Shown in pieces: positions 52,276 through 61,662 of a stretch of DNA of 64,000 nt. The notes under the pieces are model-generated. The model saw only the letters and a program-made list of their open reading frames with translations, was not told the origin of the DNA and ran no database searches. Numbering within the stretch: the stretch's first letter is position 1; every line of letters begins with the position of its first letter. The stretch is taken from the NCBI RefSeq assembly GCF_000816845.1, contig NZ_CP006877.1, forward strand, positions 2,733,501 to 2,797,500, written 5' to 3'. This DNA is from Rhizobium gallicum bv. gallicum R602sp (GTDB taxonomy: Bacteria > Pseudomonadota > Alphaproteobacteria > Rhizobiales > Rhizobiaceae). The translations under genes were made by a program, and so were the position numbers.

Positions 52276-53220
52276 TTATACGTAGAACCGATAGCCGTCG
52301 GAAATTTCCATGCCCAGCTGGTTGTTGCGATTGACGAAATCCTCAAGGAATTCGTGCAACCCCTGGTCCATGACGTCCTTGATCTGCCTCGTTTGCAATG
52401 ATGTCCGGATGGCGTCGGCGGTATCGTGGGCCGGCAGCCGTTCACCGCCGTAACTGCTCGATATGTAGCCGAGGTTGCTGACGATCTTTTCGTAGCAATA
52501 GGCCAGCGACCGCGGCATCTGGCCATTCAAGATCAGGAAGTCGGCGATATTGGCCGCCTTGTACTCCTCATCATAGGCCCAGCTATAGGAACGGTGCGCT
52601 GAAACCGAACGCAGGATCGATTCCCACTGCACATTGTCGATCGAGGACCCCACCTGCGAAATGGATGGCAGCAGCACGTAGTACTTCACGTCGAGAATGC
52701 GGCTCGTATTGTCCGCCCGCTCGATGAAGGTGCCGATGCGCGCGAAGTTATAGAGCTCGTTTCTCAGCATCGAGCCGTGAAAAGCGCCGCGGATAAGGCC
52801 CGCCCGCCGCTTGATGACATCGATGATCTCGGGCATTTCGGCCGCCTTGGGGCGCTTGGAAAGCAGGGCCTTAAGCTCGATCCAGCACTCGTTGGTCGCC
52901 TCCCAGGTCTCGCGCGTCAGAGCCGTGCGAACCATGCGGGCGTTGTTGCGGCCGGAATCGATGCACGACATCACGCTCGACGGGTTCGAATGATCGCGCA
53001 GCAGATAGTCGACCGCATCGACCCTGGTGAGTTTGGCGTGCCCTTCGTCGTAGGCTTCGCGAACACCCGCACTCTGCAGCACGCCATCCCAGTCGTCGTC
53101 GCCTGTGCCGCTTCGGGTTAGCGACATGCGCAGGCCGGCATCGATAAGACGCGCGATATTCTCGGCGCGCTCGATGTAACGGAACATCCAGTAGAGTCCG
53201 TTTGCAGTTCTTCCGAGCAT
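52276..53220 (-). CDS. Alpha-E domain-containing protein
   Basis: This 314-residue, mostly helical protein covers the whole alpha-E (DUF403) domain, from MLGRTANGLYWMFRYIERAE to the C-terminal SDGYRFYV. Conserved motifs include GSMLRNELYNFARIGTFIER and ADNTSRILDVKYYVLLPS. Its biochemical role is unknown, but it nearly always accompanies the ATP-grasp protein encoded here. The start ATG overlaps the ATP-grasp stop as TGATG, indicating translational coupling. A start six codons earlier is possible but lies inside the upstream gene. Confidence 0.9.
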   Translation of the reverse strand: MLGRTANGLYWMFRYIERAENIARLIDAGLRMSLTRSGTGDDDWDGVLQSAGVREAYDEGHAKLTRVDAVDYLLRDHSNPSSVMSCIDSGRNNARMVRTALTRETWEATNECWIELKALLSKRPKAAEMPEIIDVIKRRAGLIRGAFHGSMLRNELYNFARIGTFIERADNTSRILDVKYYVLLPSISQVGSSIDNVQWESILRSVSAHRSYSWAYDEEYKAANIADFLILNGQMPRSLAYCYEKIVSNLGYISSSYGGERLPAHDTADAIRTSLQTRQIKDVMDQGLHEFLEDFVNRNNQLGMEISDGYRFYV

Positions 53221-54629
53221 CAATCCTCCAATACCCAAGTGTCTTTGGTACCGCCGCCCTGGCTCGAATTGACGACCAGCGAGCCCTGCTTCAGCGCGAC
53301 GCGGGTCAAGCCGCCCGGAATGATCTGCACCTTGTCGGAAACCAGCACATAGGGCCGCAGGTCCACATGGCGCGGTGCGATGCCCTTATTGACGAGGATC
53401 GGCACCGTCGAGAGCGACAGCGTCGGCTGGGCGATGTAATTATTCGGCCGGGCCTTCAGCTTTTCGGCAAAATCGGCCCGCTCCTTCTTCGAGGCCGTCG
53501 GGCCAACCAGCATGCCGTAGCCGCCGGAGCCGTGCACCTCTTTCACGACGAGTTCTTCGAGGTGTTCCAGCACATATTTGAGGCTGTCGGCTTCCGAGCA
53601 GCGCCAGGTCGGCACGTTTTCGAGAAGCGCCTTCCGGCCGGTATAGAACTCGACGATCTCCGGCATGTAGGAATAGATCGCCTTGTCGTCGCAGATGCCG
53701 GTGCCCGGCGCATTGGCGATGGTGATGTTGCCGGAGCGGTAGACATCCATGATGCCCGGAATGCCGAGGGCGGAATCGGCACGGAATGTCAGCGGATCGA
53801 GGAAGTCGTCATCGACGCGGCGATAAAGCACGTCGATCGCCTCATAACCGCGGGTCGTGCGCATCTTCACCTTGCCGTCGATGACGCGCAGATCCGCCCC
53901 CTCGACCAGTTCCACGCCCATCATGTCGGCGAGGAACGAATGCTCGTAATAGGCGGAGTTGTAGATGCCGGGCGTCAGCACGGCGACGCGCGGCTTGCCC
54001 TTGCACCCGGGAGGGGCGAGCGAGGCAAGCGATTGGCGCAGCAGATACGGGTAGTCCTCGACGCGCTGGACCTTGTTCTGGTGGAAGAGTTCCGGAAACA
54101 TCTGCATCATGGTTTCCCGGTTTTCCAGCATATAGCTGACGCCGGACGGCGTGCGGGCATTGTCTTCCAGCACGTAGAACTGATCCTCGCCGGTGCGCAC
54201 GATGTCGGTGCCGACGATATGCGTATAGACGCCGCCGGGCGGACGGAAGCCGATCATCTCGGAAAGAAACGTATCGTTCTTCTCGATCAGCTCGCGCGGA
54301 ATGCGGCCGGCGCGGATGATCTCCTGCTTGTGGTAGATGTCGTCCAGGAAGGCATTCAGCGCAATCACGCGCTGCTCGATGCCCTGAGCGAGCTTCCGCC
54401 ATTCGCGCCCGGAAATAATGCGCGGGATGATGTCGAAGGGAATGAGCTTCTCGGAGGAATCCGCATGTCCGTAAACTGCGAAGGTAATGCCGGTTTTGCG
54501 GAAGATGTTTTCCGCGTCGCGAGATTTGGCAATCAGATGCGCCCTGTCCTGGGCATTGTACCACTCGAAATATTTCTCATATGGCTGACGGGGATTTTCA
54601 TCCCCGGTGATCATTTCATCAAATGCCAA
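53220..54629 (-). CDS. Circularly permuted ATP-grasp protein (DUF404/DUF407)
   Basis: This 469-residue predicted ligase has N-terminal RQPYEKYFEWYNAQDRAHLI and ITFAVYGHADSSEKLIPFDI, the block GVSYMLENRETMMQMFPELF, AVLTPGIYNSAYYEHSFLAD, and the glycine-rich nucleotide loop VVKEVHGSGGYGMLVGPTAS. ATP-grasp enzymes join a carboxylate to an amine. In this permuted class the product is unknown; a peptide or amide tag has been proposed. It starts at a TTG with GGGGAG eight bases upstream. It is the first gene of the three-gene run. The 271 bp upstream holds its promoter and nothing else I can recognise. Confidence 0.9.
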   Translation of the reverse strand: MAFDEMITGDENPRQPYEKYFEWYNAQDRAHLIAKSRDAENIFRKTGITFAVYGHADSSEKLIPFDIIPRIISGREWRKLAQGIEQRVIALNAFLDDIYHKQEIIRAGRIPRELIEKNDTFLSEMIGFRPPGGVYTHIVGTDIVRTGEDQFYVLEDNARTPSGVSYMLENRETMMQMFPELFHQNKVQRVEDYPYLLRQSLASLAPPGCKGKPRVAVLTPGIYNSAYYEHSFLADMMGVELVEGADLRVIDGKVKMRTTRGYEAIDVLYRRVDDDFLDPLTFRADSALGIPGIMDVYRSGNITIANAPGTGICDDKAIYSYMPEIVEFYTGRKALLENVPTWRCSEADSLKYVLEHLEELVVKEVHGSGGYGMLVGPTASKKERADFAEKLKARPNNYIAQPTLSLSTVPILVNKGIAPRHVDLRPYVLVSDKVQIIPGGLTRVALKQGSLVVNSSQGGGTKDTWVLED

Positions 54630-54900
54630 AGGTGTGGCTCCCCTTCTTTTTGTTCATTTGAATACAATGCAAAAGGCAATGCAAGAACCATGCACAGTTC
54701 GAAGAGAAGATTCCTAAAATCCCCTTGGCGCCAAAAACAGCCGAAAAACCGGGCATTTAGGCGGTTGCATCGCAAGGGCCCGGACGGCCGGCCGAGCGAG
54801 CACGACCAAAAAGTGGGCATGTGATTATTTTCCGCCCGCCCCGTCGAGGCAAATCGCGCCAGTGGACTTTGCGTGGAGTGCACCCGCAATGGCCGATCGC

Positions 54901-56124
54901 TCAGCCGTGCCCCGGTCCGCCTGTATTGACGATATCTTCGTCGATCACGCCAAGCGCCCGGTTCAGATGTCCTTCGAAGACAAGGTTCTGCTCGTCTGCG
55001 ACCACTCGCAATTCCGGCATGCCTTCCATGCGCACGATATGCGATTGCCCAAGGCCCTCCTCAATCCCCTGGCGCAGCAGATCGTAGTAGCGCGTGCCCG
55101 GCCCGGTGATTGCGACCGGCATGCGCTCCGTCAGGCTCAGCACGCGCGACAGCCCGTTGCCGAGCGCAAGGCCCGCCTGGCGGAAGGCGAAGGCCGACAT
55201 GCGATGCCCCTGGCGAGCCTGCGCGGCGATCTTGTCGAGTTCGGCGACCGGCACGAATTTTGCCGGGATCGTATCGAGCGGCACTTCGAAGGCCGTTCGA
55301 AGGATCGCATAGAACCCGGCATGCGCCTCAATGCATCCCTTGGTGCCGCAACGACAGAGACCGCCATTGGCCATGTGCAGCATATGGCCGAAATTCGGCG
55401 CCGATATCTCCTGGCCGCCATGCGGCGTGCGCCTGACAATGCCGAGCCCGATGCTGTGGCCGAGCGAGAGTGCGCCAAGCGAACGGAAATCCTCGCCCTT
55501 TACATTCTCCTCGCGTGCGCCGAGCGCGGCGGCGACGAGCAGTGTTTCATTGTCAAGGATAATCTTCGCCTGCCATTCCGGACGCAGCGCCGATTCAAAA
55601 TCGATCTGTTCGCTGCCGAAGATCGGCGACCAGACGAGTACGGGCTCGAGCGAATTCACTAGCCCTTTGCTGCTGATTGAGATCAGCAAGACTTTATTGC
55701 GGCCGATCCGGGAACGCTCCAGAATACGTGACAGACCCGCCTTGACCGCAGCCGCAAAGCGCGCCGCCCCGGCAGGGTCATGCGAACGTTCCTCGCTGAA
55801 GCGATCGATCAGCTTGCCGGCGTAATCCACCAGGGAATATTGCACGGCGTCCGACGAGATGATGACCACGATCAGATACCCGCAATCCCGCCGCTGCCGG
55901 AAAAGCACGCGTGGCCGTCCTCTTCCGCTTGCCGCCTGGTGCTCCGATTTCTCGATGATCTGCGCCTTTTCGAGATCAGCGGTAATCGCAGAAACCGTCG
56001 CAGAGGACAGGCGGGTATAGTCGGAAATCTCGGTATGCGCGGCCGCACCGTGGCGGCGGAGAGCGGAAAGCACCAGCACGCTATTCCTCTGCCGGACCAG
56101 CTCCGTGCTCGATTTGGTCAGCAT
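54901..56124 (-). CDS. ROK-family transcriptional repressor (XylR-like)
   Basis: This 407-residue protein has an N-terminal winged helix (RQRNSVLVLSALRRHGAAAH, LSSATVSAITADLEKAQIIE) and a ROK sugar-kinase-like domain with the zinc motif CRCGTKGCIEAHAGF. It is divergent from xylF-xylH-xylG and should repress them in the absence of xylose. I use the ATG at 56124, preceded by GGGGAGAGG; longer starts read through the promoter. The palindrome at 56243 is its likely site. Confidence 0.88.
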   Translation of the reverse strand: MLTKSSTELVRQRNSVLVLSALRRHGAAAHTEISDYTRLSSATVSAITADLEKAQIIEKSEHQAASGRGRPRVLFRQRRDCGYLIVVIISSDAVQYSLVDYAGKLIDRFSEERSHDPAGAARFAAAVKAGLSRILERSRIGRNKVLLISISSKGLVNSLEPVLVWSPIFGSEQIDFESALRPEWQAKIILDNETLLVAAALGAREENVKGEDFRSLGALSLGHSIGLGIVRRTPHGGQEISAPNFGHMLHMANGGLCRCGTKGCIEAHAGFYAILRTAFEVPLDTIPAKFVPVAELDKIAAQARQGHRMSAFAFRQAGLALGNGLSRVLSLTERMPVAITGPGTRYYDLLRQGIEEGLGQSHIVRMEGMPELRVVADEQNLVFEGHLNRALGVIDEDIVNTGGPGHG

Positions 56125-56212
56125 GAATGCCGCCCTCTCCCCGTATTCCGCCCCGCTTTCACACCGAATCTCCAGCCGATTTTCGCAATGGAATTTAGCC
56201 GGTAGTGCGGTG

Positions 56213-56261
56213 TTGACAGTTGAAAAAATCTCTGACACTAAATTTCTCGACTGTCGAGAAA
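56213..56261. promoter_or_regulatory. xyl promoter -35 and putative ROK/XylR operator
   Basis: TTGACA at 56213-56218 is a perfect -35 for xylF, though the -10 region (near CACTAAAT) is weak. Overlapping the start region is TTTCTCGACTGTCGAGAAA at 56243-56261, a perfect 9+9 bp palindrome with one central base. Its place between a ROK regulator and a sugar ABC operon is typical for operator sites. Confidence 0.7.
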
Positions 56262-56348
56262 ATAATTCATTGATTTCTGGACAGCGATCCGCGGCGGCCG
56301 GAGGAAACATTCGGGCTGGGTCGACCGCAATTCATTCGGGAGGACAAT

Positions 56349-57389
56349 ATGAAGTCTATTTTGAAGCTGATGGCCGGCACGGCCATCCTCATTTCCGTGC
56401 AAACGGCGGCCATGGCTGCCGATCTCGTCGTCGGCGTTTCCTGGTCGAACTTCCAGGAAGAGCGCTGGAAGACCGACGAAGCCGCCATCAAGAAGGCCCT
56501 CGAGGCCAAGGGCGCAAAATACATCTCAGCTGACGCCCAGTCGTCTGCGGCAAAGCAGCTGACGGACGTTGAATCGCTGATCTCGCAGGGCGCGAACGCC
56601 CTCATCGTGCTTGCGCAGGACTCCGACGCCATCGCCCCGGCCATCGAAAAGGCCGCCGCCGAAGGCATCCCGGTGGTCGGCTACGACCGCCTGATCGAAA
56701 ATCCGGCAGCCTTCTACATCACCTTCGATAACAAGGAAGTTGGCCGCATGCAGGCAAAGGGCGTCTTTGACGCAAAGCCTGAAGGCAACTACGTCTTCAT
56801 CAAGGGTTCCTCGTCCGACCCGAACGCAGACTTCCTGTTCTCGGGCCAGATGGAAGTGCTGAAGGCCGCAGTCGACGCAGGCAAGATCAAGAATGTCGGC
56901 GAAGCCTATACTGACGGCTGGAAGCCGGAAAACGCGCAGCGCAACATGGAACAGTTCCTGACCGCCAACGACAACAAGGTTGACGCCGTTGTTGCTTCGA
57001 ACGACGGCACGGCCGGTGGCGCAATCGCCGCTCTCGACGCACAGGGTCTCGCCGGCTCAGTCCCGGTCTCCGGACAGGACGCCGACAAGGCAGCGCTCAA
57101 CCGCGTCGCCCTCGGCACCCAGACGGTCTCCGTCTGGAAGGACTCGCGCGAGCTCGGCAAGCGCGCTGCCGAAATCGCCCTCGATCTCGCCGCCGGCAAG
57201 ACCATGGACAAGATCGAAGGCGTTGAGACCTTCAACGGCGGCCCGAAGGGCGTCGCCATGCAATCCGTCTTCCTGAAACCGCTACCGATCACCAAGGACA
57301 ACCTCAACGTCGTCATCGACGCCGGCTGGATCAGCAAGGCGGAAGCCTGCCAGGGCGTCAAAACCGGTTCGCTTGCTGCCTGCGACTAA
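56349..57389 (+). CDS. xylF: D-xylose ABC transporter substrate-binding protein
   Basis: This 346-residue periplasmic protein has a signal peptide of about 23 residues (ending TAAMAAD). The sugar-binding fold has [60 protein letters not shown] and [20 protein letters not shown]. It delivers xylose to XylH/XylG. The gene has a strong ribosome site, GGGAGGACAAT. A large hairpin follows it, suggesting more XylF than membrane components. Confidence 0.92.
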   Translation: MKSILKLMAGTAILISVQTAAMAADLVVGVSWSNFQEERWKTDEAAIKKALEAKGAKYISADAQSSAAKQLTDVESLISQGANALIVLAQDSDAIAPAIEKAAAEGIPVVGYDRLIENPAAFYITFDNKEVGRMQAKGVFDAKPEGNYVFIKGSSSDPNADFLFSGQMEVLKAAVDAGKIKNVGEAYTDGWKPENAQRNMEQFLTANDNKVDAVVASNDGTAGGAIAALDAQGLAGSVPVSGQDADKAALNRVALGTQTVSVWKDSRELGKRAAEIALDLAAGKTMDKIEGVETFNGGPKGVAMQSVFLKPLPITKDNLNVVIDAGWISKAEACQGVKTGSLAACD

Positions 57390-57417
57390 ATCCGCTGCCG
57401 ACAGGTTGAAAACAGTG

Positions 57418-57451
57418 CCGGCGCCGCAACGGCAAACCGTTGCGGCGCCGG
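57418..57451 (+). other. Very stable hairpin between xylF and xylH
   Basis: CCGGCGCCGCAACGG at 57418-57432 pairs perfectly over 15 bp with CCGTTGCGGCGCCGG at 57437-57451, with a CAAA loop. There is no T tract, so it probably protects the xylF mRNA 3' end rather than terminating. The other 200 bp of this 261 bp gap shows nothing recognisable beyond a second short dyad (GGATCgaGATCC). Confidence 0.75.
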
Positions 57452-57650
57452 ATGCGGATCGAGATCCGGCGCCAGCCCAGGTAGCGACCGCTGATCGACC
57501 GCCATTACCCATCCCGACCCGATGCCGTCACGGCCGCTGAGACCGGATCTGCAGAAATCGGGGGGATAGTTTAAGAACTGGGCGTAAAGGGCGGCGGTTG
57601 GCTAAGAAGAGCGCCGCAGCCTGCCCAAACGATGGGGGAACGGCAAACCC

Positions 57651-58964
57651 ATGGCCGAAACGGTACATTCCACGACTTCCAACGGGCCGCGCAACGCGGA
57701 AGCCAATCCGGTGGCGCGCTTCTTCCGCGCGACGGAGATCGACACCCGCCTTCTCGGCATGGTCGGCGCGTTGCTGATCATCTGGATCGGCTTCCAGATC
57801 ATGACCGGCGGCCTCTTCCTGACACCGCGCAACCTCTGGAACCTCTCCGTCCAGACCTCGTCCGTCGCCGTCATGGCGACTGGCATGGTGCTGGTGATCG
57901 TCACCCGCAACATCGACCTTTCCGTCGGCTCCATGCTCGGCTTCTGCGGCATGGTGATGGGCGTCTTGCAGGCGCAGGTGCTACCGCAATATCTCGGCTT
58001 CAACAGCCCCGCCACCTGGATCATCACGCTTGCTGCCGGCCTCATCGTCGGCGGATCGATCGGCATGCTCCAGGGCATGATCATCGCCTTCCTGAATGTG
58101 CCGTCCTTCATCGTCACCCTCGGTGGGCTTCTGGTCTGGCGCGGCGCCACCTGGTTCGTCACCAGCGGCCAGACGGTCGCGCCGATGGATATCAACTTCC
58201 GCATTATGGGCGGCGGCACCGACGGCTCGATCGGCGCCACCTGGAGCTGGATCGTCGGGGTCATCGCCTGCCTCACCATCGTTGCAAGCATCATCAATTC
58301 CCGCCGCCAGCGCCGGCGCTTCGGCTTCCCGCTGCGCCCGCTTTGGGCCGAATACTTCCTTTCGGCCCTCGGTTGCGTGCTCGTGCTCGGCGCCATCGCC
58401 GTCGCCAACAACTATTACTGGCCGACGAACATCGCCAAGAGATATGCGGAGGCAAAGGGCATTCCCTGGCCGGAGTCCGGCCTCGATATTCCCTACGGCA
58501 TTGCCGTGCCGGTTCTGATCGCCGTCATTGTCGGCGCGATCATGACCTTCGTCGCGACGCGCCTGCGCTTCGGCCGCTACGTCTTCGCCATCGGCGGCAA
58601 TCCGGAGGCAGCCGAGCTTGCCGGTATCAAGACCCGCTGGGTCACGGTCCGCATCTTCGCGCTCATGGGCCTGCTCTGCGCCATCGCCGGCGCAATCTCG
58701 ACCGCCCGCCTCAATGCCGCGACGAACGCGCAGGGCGAGCTGGACGAACTCTATACCATCGCCGCTGCCGTCATCGGCGGCACGTCGCTTGCGGGCGGCA
58801 CCGGCACCATCGCCGGCGCCATGCTCGGCGCGCTCGTCATGCAGTCGCTGCAGTCCGGCATGGTACTGCTCGGAATCGACAGCCCGCTCCAGAGAATCGT
58901 TGTCGGTGTCGTCCTTGTCGTCGCCGTCTGGCTCGACACGGTCTACCGCGCCCGAGCCAAATAA
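57651..58964 (+). CDS. xylH: Xylose ABC transporter permease
   Basis: This 437-residue permease of the BPD_transp_2 family has about ten to eleven hydrophobic helices. Blocks include [60 protein letters not shown] and [20 protein letters not shown]. It is longer than MmsB by an extra central segment, as is usual for XylH. It pairs with XylG, 14 bp downstream. Confidence 0.92.
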   Translation: MAETVHSTTSNGPRNAEANPVARFFRATEIDTRLLGMVGALLIIWIGFQIMTGGLFLTPRNLWNLSVQTSSVAVMATGMVLVIVTRNIDLSVGSMLGFCGMVMGVLQAQVLPQYLGFNSPATWIITLAAGLIVGGSIGMLQGMIIAFLNVPSFIVTLGGLLVWRGATWFVTSGQTVAPMDINFRIMGGGTDGSIGATWSWIVGVIACLTIVASIINSRRQRRRFGFPLRPLWAEYFLSALGCVLVLGAIAVANNYYWPTNIAKRYAEAKGIPWPESGLDIPYGIAVPVLIAVIVGAIMTFVATRLRFGRYVFAIGGNPEAAELAGIKTRWVTVRIFALMGLLCAIAGAISTARLNAATNAQGELDELYTIAAAVIGGTSLAGGTGTIAGAMLGALVMQSLQSGMVLLGIDSPLQRIVVGVVLVVAVWLDTVYRARAK

Positions 58965-58978
58965 GAGGAGGCCAAACC

Positions 58979-59761
58979 ATGACACAACAAAGCACTCCCC
59001 TTGTGGAATTGAAAAACATCTCGATCTCCTTCGGTGGCATCCACGCCGTCGACAACGCCTCGGTCGACCTCTACCCCGGCGAAGTCGTCGCCCTCCTCGG
59101 CCATAATGGCGCCGGCAAGTCGACGCTGATCAAGATTCTTTCCGGTGCCTACAAGCGCGACGGCGGCGACATCCTTATCAACGGGGAACCGGCCGACATC
59201 CGCAACCCGCGCGATGCGAAGAAATACGGGATCGAGACGATCTATCAGACGCTCGCCGTTGCCGATAACGTCGATGCCGCCGCAAACCTCTATCTCGGCC
59301 GCGAGATCCGAACGAAGTGGGGCACGCTCGACGACGTCGCCATGGAGGCCTCGGCCCGCGAGGTGATGGGGCGCCTCAACCCGAACTTCAAGCGCTTCAA
59401 GGAGCCGGTAAAGGCGCTTTCAGGAGGTCAGCGGCAGTCGGTGGCGATCGCCCGCGCGATCCTCTTCAACGCCCGCATCCTGATCATGGACGAGCCGACA
59501 GCAGCCCTCGGTCCCCAGGAAACGGCGCAGGTCGGCGAACTCATCAAGCAGCTGAAGAAGGAAGGCATCGGCATCTTCCTCATCAGCCACGACATCCATG
59601 ACGTCTTCGACCTCGCCGACCGCGTCTCGGTCATGAAGAATGGCCAGGTCGTCGGCCACGCCCGCACCGAGGACGTCACCAAAGACGAGGTTCTCGGCAT
59701 GATCATCCTTGGCAAGGTGCCGCCAAAGGCGATCCCCGGCCCCGGCGCCATGCAGATCTGA
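58979..59761 (+). CDS. xylG: Xylose ABC transporter ATP-binding protein (single domain)
   Basis: This 260-residue ATPase has Walker [10 protein letters not shown] (residues 41-49), signature [20 protein letters not shown] and Walker [12 protein letters not shown]. Unlike the double-domain MmsA and E. coli XylG, it has one nucleotide-binding domain, so two copies would serve one transporter. AGGAGG lies just upstream. Its terminator lies 20 bp downstream but is split by an insertion sequence. Confidence 0.92.
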   Translation: MTQQSTPLVELKNISISFGGIHAVDNASVDLYPGEVVALLGHNGAGKSTLIKILSGAYKRDGGDILINGEPADIRNPRDAKKYGIETIYQTLAVADNVDAAANLYLGREIRTKWGTLDDVAMEASAREVMGRLNPNFKRFKEPVKALSGGQRQSVAIARAILFNARILIMDEPTAALGPQETAQVGELIKQLKKEGIGIFLISHDIHDVFDLADRVSVMKNGQVVGHARTEDVTKDEVLGMIILGKVPPKAIPGPGAMQI

Positions 59762-59847
59762 ACGAATAGACCCGTGAACGCCAAAAGTCCGCCACTCGCA
59801 AGTGAACTGACCCCCGAAAGTTGGACACCTACCTTCGGGGGTTTTGC

Positions 59848-60384
59848 ATGTCCAAGTACAGCTTAGCGTTCAAGCAGTCCGTCATCGCCGCTTATGAGAG
59901 CGGCACGGAAGGGGCACGCGCAGTAGCGGCTCGGTTTGACGTTGATCATTCGACGGTGCGCAAATGGGCTGCGGCTCATGCGGCGCATGGCGTGTCTGGG
60001 TTGGTAAAGAAATACAGCTCCTTTGACGCGTCTTTCAAGCTTTCGGTATTGCAGCGGATGTGGGACGATGGGCTTTCCTATCGGCAGACGGCTGCGATTT
60101 TCAACATCCGCAACAAGAGTAGCCTTGTCGATTGGGAGACGTGTTACGAGCGCGGCGGGATAGAGGCGTTGGCCCCGCGGTGCAGAGGAAGGCCCCGATT
60201 GATGCCCAAACCGCCTACCACCGATGAACCGCAAGCCTTGGCGAGCGATGACACGAAGAGCCGCGAGGAGTTGCTTTCGGAACTGGCCTATCTGCGCATG
60301 GAGAACGCTTTACCTAAAAAAACTGGAGGCCTTAACGCAGGAACAACAGCGGCTACAAAAAGCGCCAAGCCGTTCACGCGTTAA
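59848..60384 (+). CDS. IS150-like OrfA, C-terminus frameshifted
   Basis: From the ATG at 59848 ([20 protein letters not shown]) this encodes two helix-turn-helix domains ([20 protein letters not shown] and [20 protein letters not shown]) that recognise the element ends. The coiled-coil end normally reads [11 protein letters not shown]. Here an extra T near 60310 turns it into [10 protein letters not shown] and an early stop, with [14 protein letters not shown] present in another frame. The DNA-binding part is intact; its partnership with OrfB is doubtful. Confidence 0.75.
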   Translation: MSKYSLAFKQSVIAAYESGTEGARAVAARFDVDHSTVRKWAAAHAAHGVSGLVKKYSSFDASFKLSVLQRMWDDGLSYRQTAAIFNIRNKSSLVDWETCYERGGIEALAPRCRGRPRLMPKPPTTDEPQALASDDTKSREELLSELAYLRMENALPKKTGGLNAGTTAATKSAKPFTR

Positions 60385-61215
60385 GGCCGCTCCATTCGTT
60401 TGCCGGTCTGCTGCAATTGGCAGGCCTGGCCCGCAGCACGTTCTACTACCAGCAAACGGCAGCATCGCTGGCCGACCGCCATGCCGCGCTCAAAGACAGC
60501 ATCAAAGCCATCTTCGCCCTTCACAAGGGGCGCTATGGCTATCGCCGCATCACGGCTGCCATCTGCCGACTGGGACGGCACGTCAATCACAAGACAGTTC
60601 AGCGCCTGATGGGGCAAATGGGTTTGAAATCGCTGGTGCGGCCGAAGAAGTATCGGTCCTACAAGGGCGCTACCGGCCGCACCGCTCCCGATCTCATCCA
60701 GCGCAAGTTCACGGCTGAGGATGCAAACCAGAAATGGGTGACGGATGTGACCGAGTTCAACGTTGCGGGCGAAAAGCTCTATCTCTCACCGGTCATGGAC
60801 CTTTTCAATGGCGAGATCATCGCCTTCGAGACAGCCCGCCGTCCCGTCTTCAAACTCGTGGAAACCATGCTCAGCAAGGCGCTGGACCGGCTGGGGGCGG
60901 CGAAAAGCCGATCCTGCATTCCGATCAGGGATGGCACTATCAGATGACCGCCTATCAGCGCACGCTTGAAAACACGACGTCATCCAAAGCATGTCACGCA
61001 AAGGCAACTGTCTCGACAACGCGGCAATGGAAAGCTTCTTCGCGGTGCTGAAATCAGAGCTGTTCTACCCGACCAAATTCGCCAGCATTCAAAGCCTGCA
61101 GTCCGCCATCACCGACTATATCAACTACTACAATCACGACAGGATCAAAATGAAACTCAAAGGGCTGAGTCCTGTACAATACAGAACCCAGCCCTTAAAT
61201 CTGCCTTGCCTTTAA
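60375..61215 (+). pseudogene. IS150-like OrfB transposase, frameshifted
   Basis: This is the DDE transposase part. [20 protein letters not shown] and WVTDVTEFNVAGEKLYLSPV (first Asp) are in the opening frame. The second Asp motif HSDQGWHYQ lies one frame over after a break in the G-rich run near 60895. The last part, [20 protein letters not shown] (catalytic Glu), lies in another frame after a second break near 60975. All catalytic blocks exist but in three frames, so no full enzyme can be made without repeated frameshifting. Confidence 0.85.
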
Positions 61216-61340
61216 ACCGTCCAACTTAATGGGGTCAGTTCACAAGAACGGCGGACTTTTCAATTTTGGAGATTGAAGCGCAGGGCAAGCTAGGCTAAGA
61301 ACCTCCCATCGGACAGGCGATTCAAACCGCCTCAGGGCAT

Positions 61341-61417
61341 GCACCCGTAGCTCAGCTGGATAGAGTGTTGGATTCCGATTCCAAAGGTCACAGGTTCGAA
61401 TCCTGTCGGGTGCGCCA
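61341..61417 (+). tRNA. tRNA-Arg (anticodon CCG)
   Basis: This 77-base tRNA has an acceptor stem GCACCCG/CGGGTGC with encoded CCA, D-arm AGCTCAGCTGGATAGAGT, anticodon stem TTGGA/TCCAA with loop TTCCGAT (CCG, reading CGG), and T-loop GGTTCGAATCC. All stems pair. It is followed by a T-rich stretch. Confidence 0.97.
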
Positions 61418-61662
61418 TTTTTCTACCACTCCAGAACAAAACTAAGAAACTGCAGAGAAGGCGGCTTTGCGCCTCGTTGTCGGTCACAAAAACTGCTTTT
61501 CCGGCTTCTCGAAAGCGGACATTGCAGGATCCATCACCAACGTCGTACTCGCGCGCCATCAACGGACATCGATCGATGGAACCCACGGGCATTGCCCTCA
61601 CAGCCAAAAGTCGAGCCTATGTCCTGACCAGAGCAAGCCGGCAATCCAAAATGATGCGCTCT

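Larger units (their letters stand above)
59803..61242 (+). mobile_element. IS3-family (IS150-like) insertion sequence
   Basis: The element spans 1440 bp. The terminal inverted repeats begin TGAACTGACCCC and both contain AAGTTGGAC (24 bp, with three mismatches). The target duplication is CAAG (59799-59802 and 61243-61246). It carries an orfA with two helix-turn-helix regions and an orfB DDE transposase. The left end holds its own hairpin (CCCCCGAA at 59811, TTCGGGGG at 59834, then TTTT), which can block incoming transcription. The transposase frames carry several breaks, so this copy is probably unable to move by itself. Confidence 0.92.
59783..61260 (+). terminator. xyl operon terminator hairpin interrupted by the insertion sequence
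   Basis: AAAAGTCCGCC at 59783-59793 and GGCGGACTTTT at 61250-61260 are perfect 11-bp complements that now flank the insertion sequence. Removing the element and one CAAG copy restores a hairpin with a 12-base loop directly behind xylG. The original structure was almost certainly the operon's terminator. Confidence 0.8.

Noticed and set aside
53202..54824. 540-codon open frame antisense to the ATP-grasp gene
   Set aside because: Shadow of a conserved gene; its residues show no domain.
57632..59761. 709-codon plus-strand frame covering xylH that then enters xylG
   Set aside because: The N-terminal 440 residues are an out-of-frame reading of xylH; only its xylG part is real and has its own ATG and ribosome site at 58979.
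61332..61607. Minus-strand frame across tRNA-Arg
   Set aside because: It is the antisense translation of the tRNA (reading [10 protein letters not shown]), a well-known false gene call.
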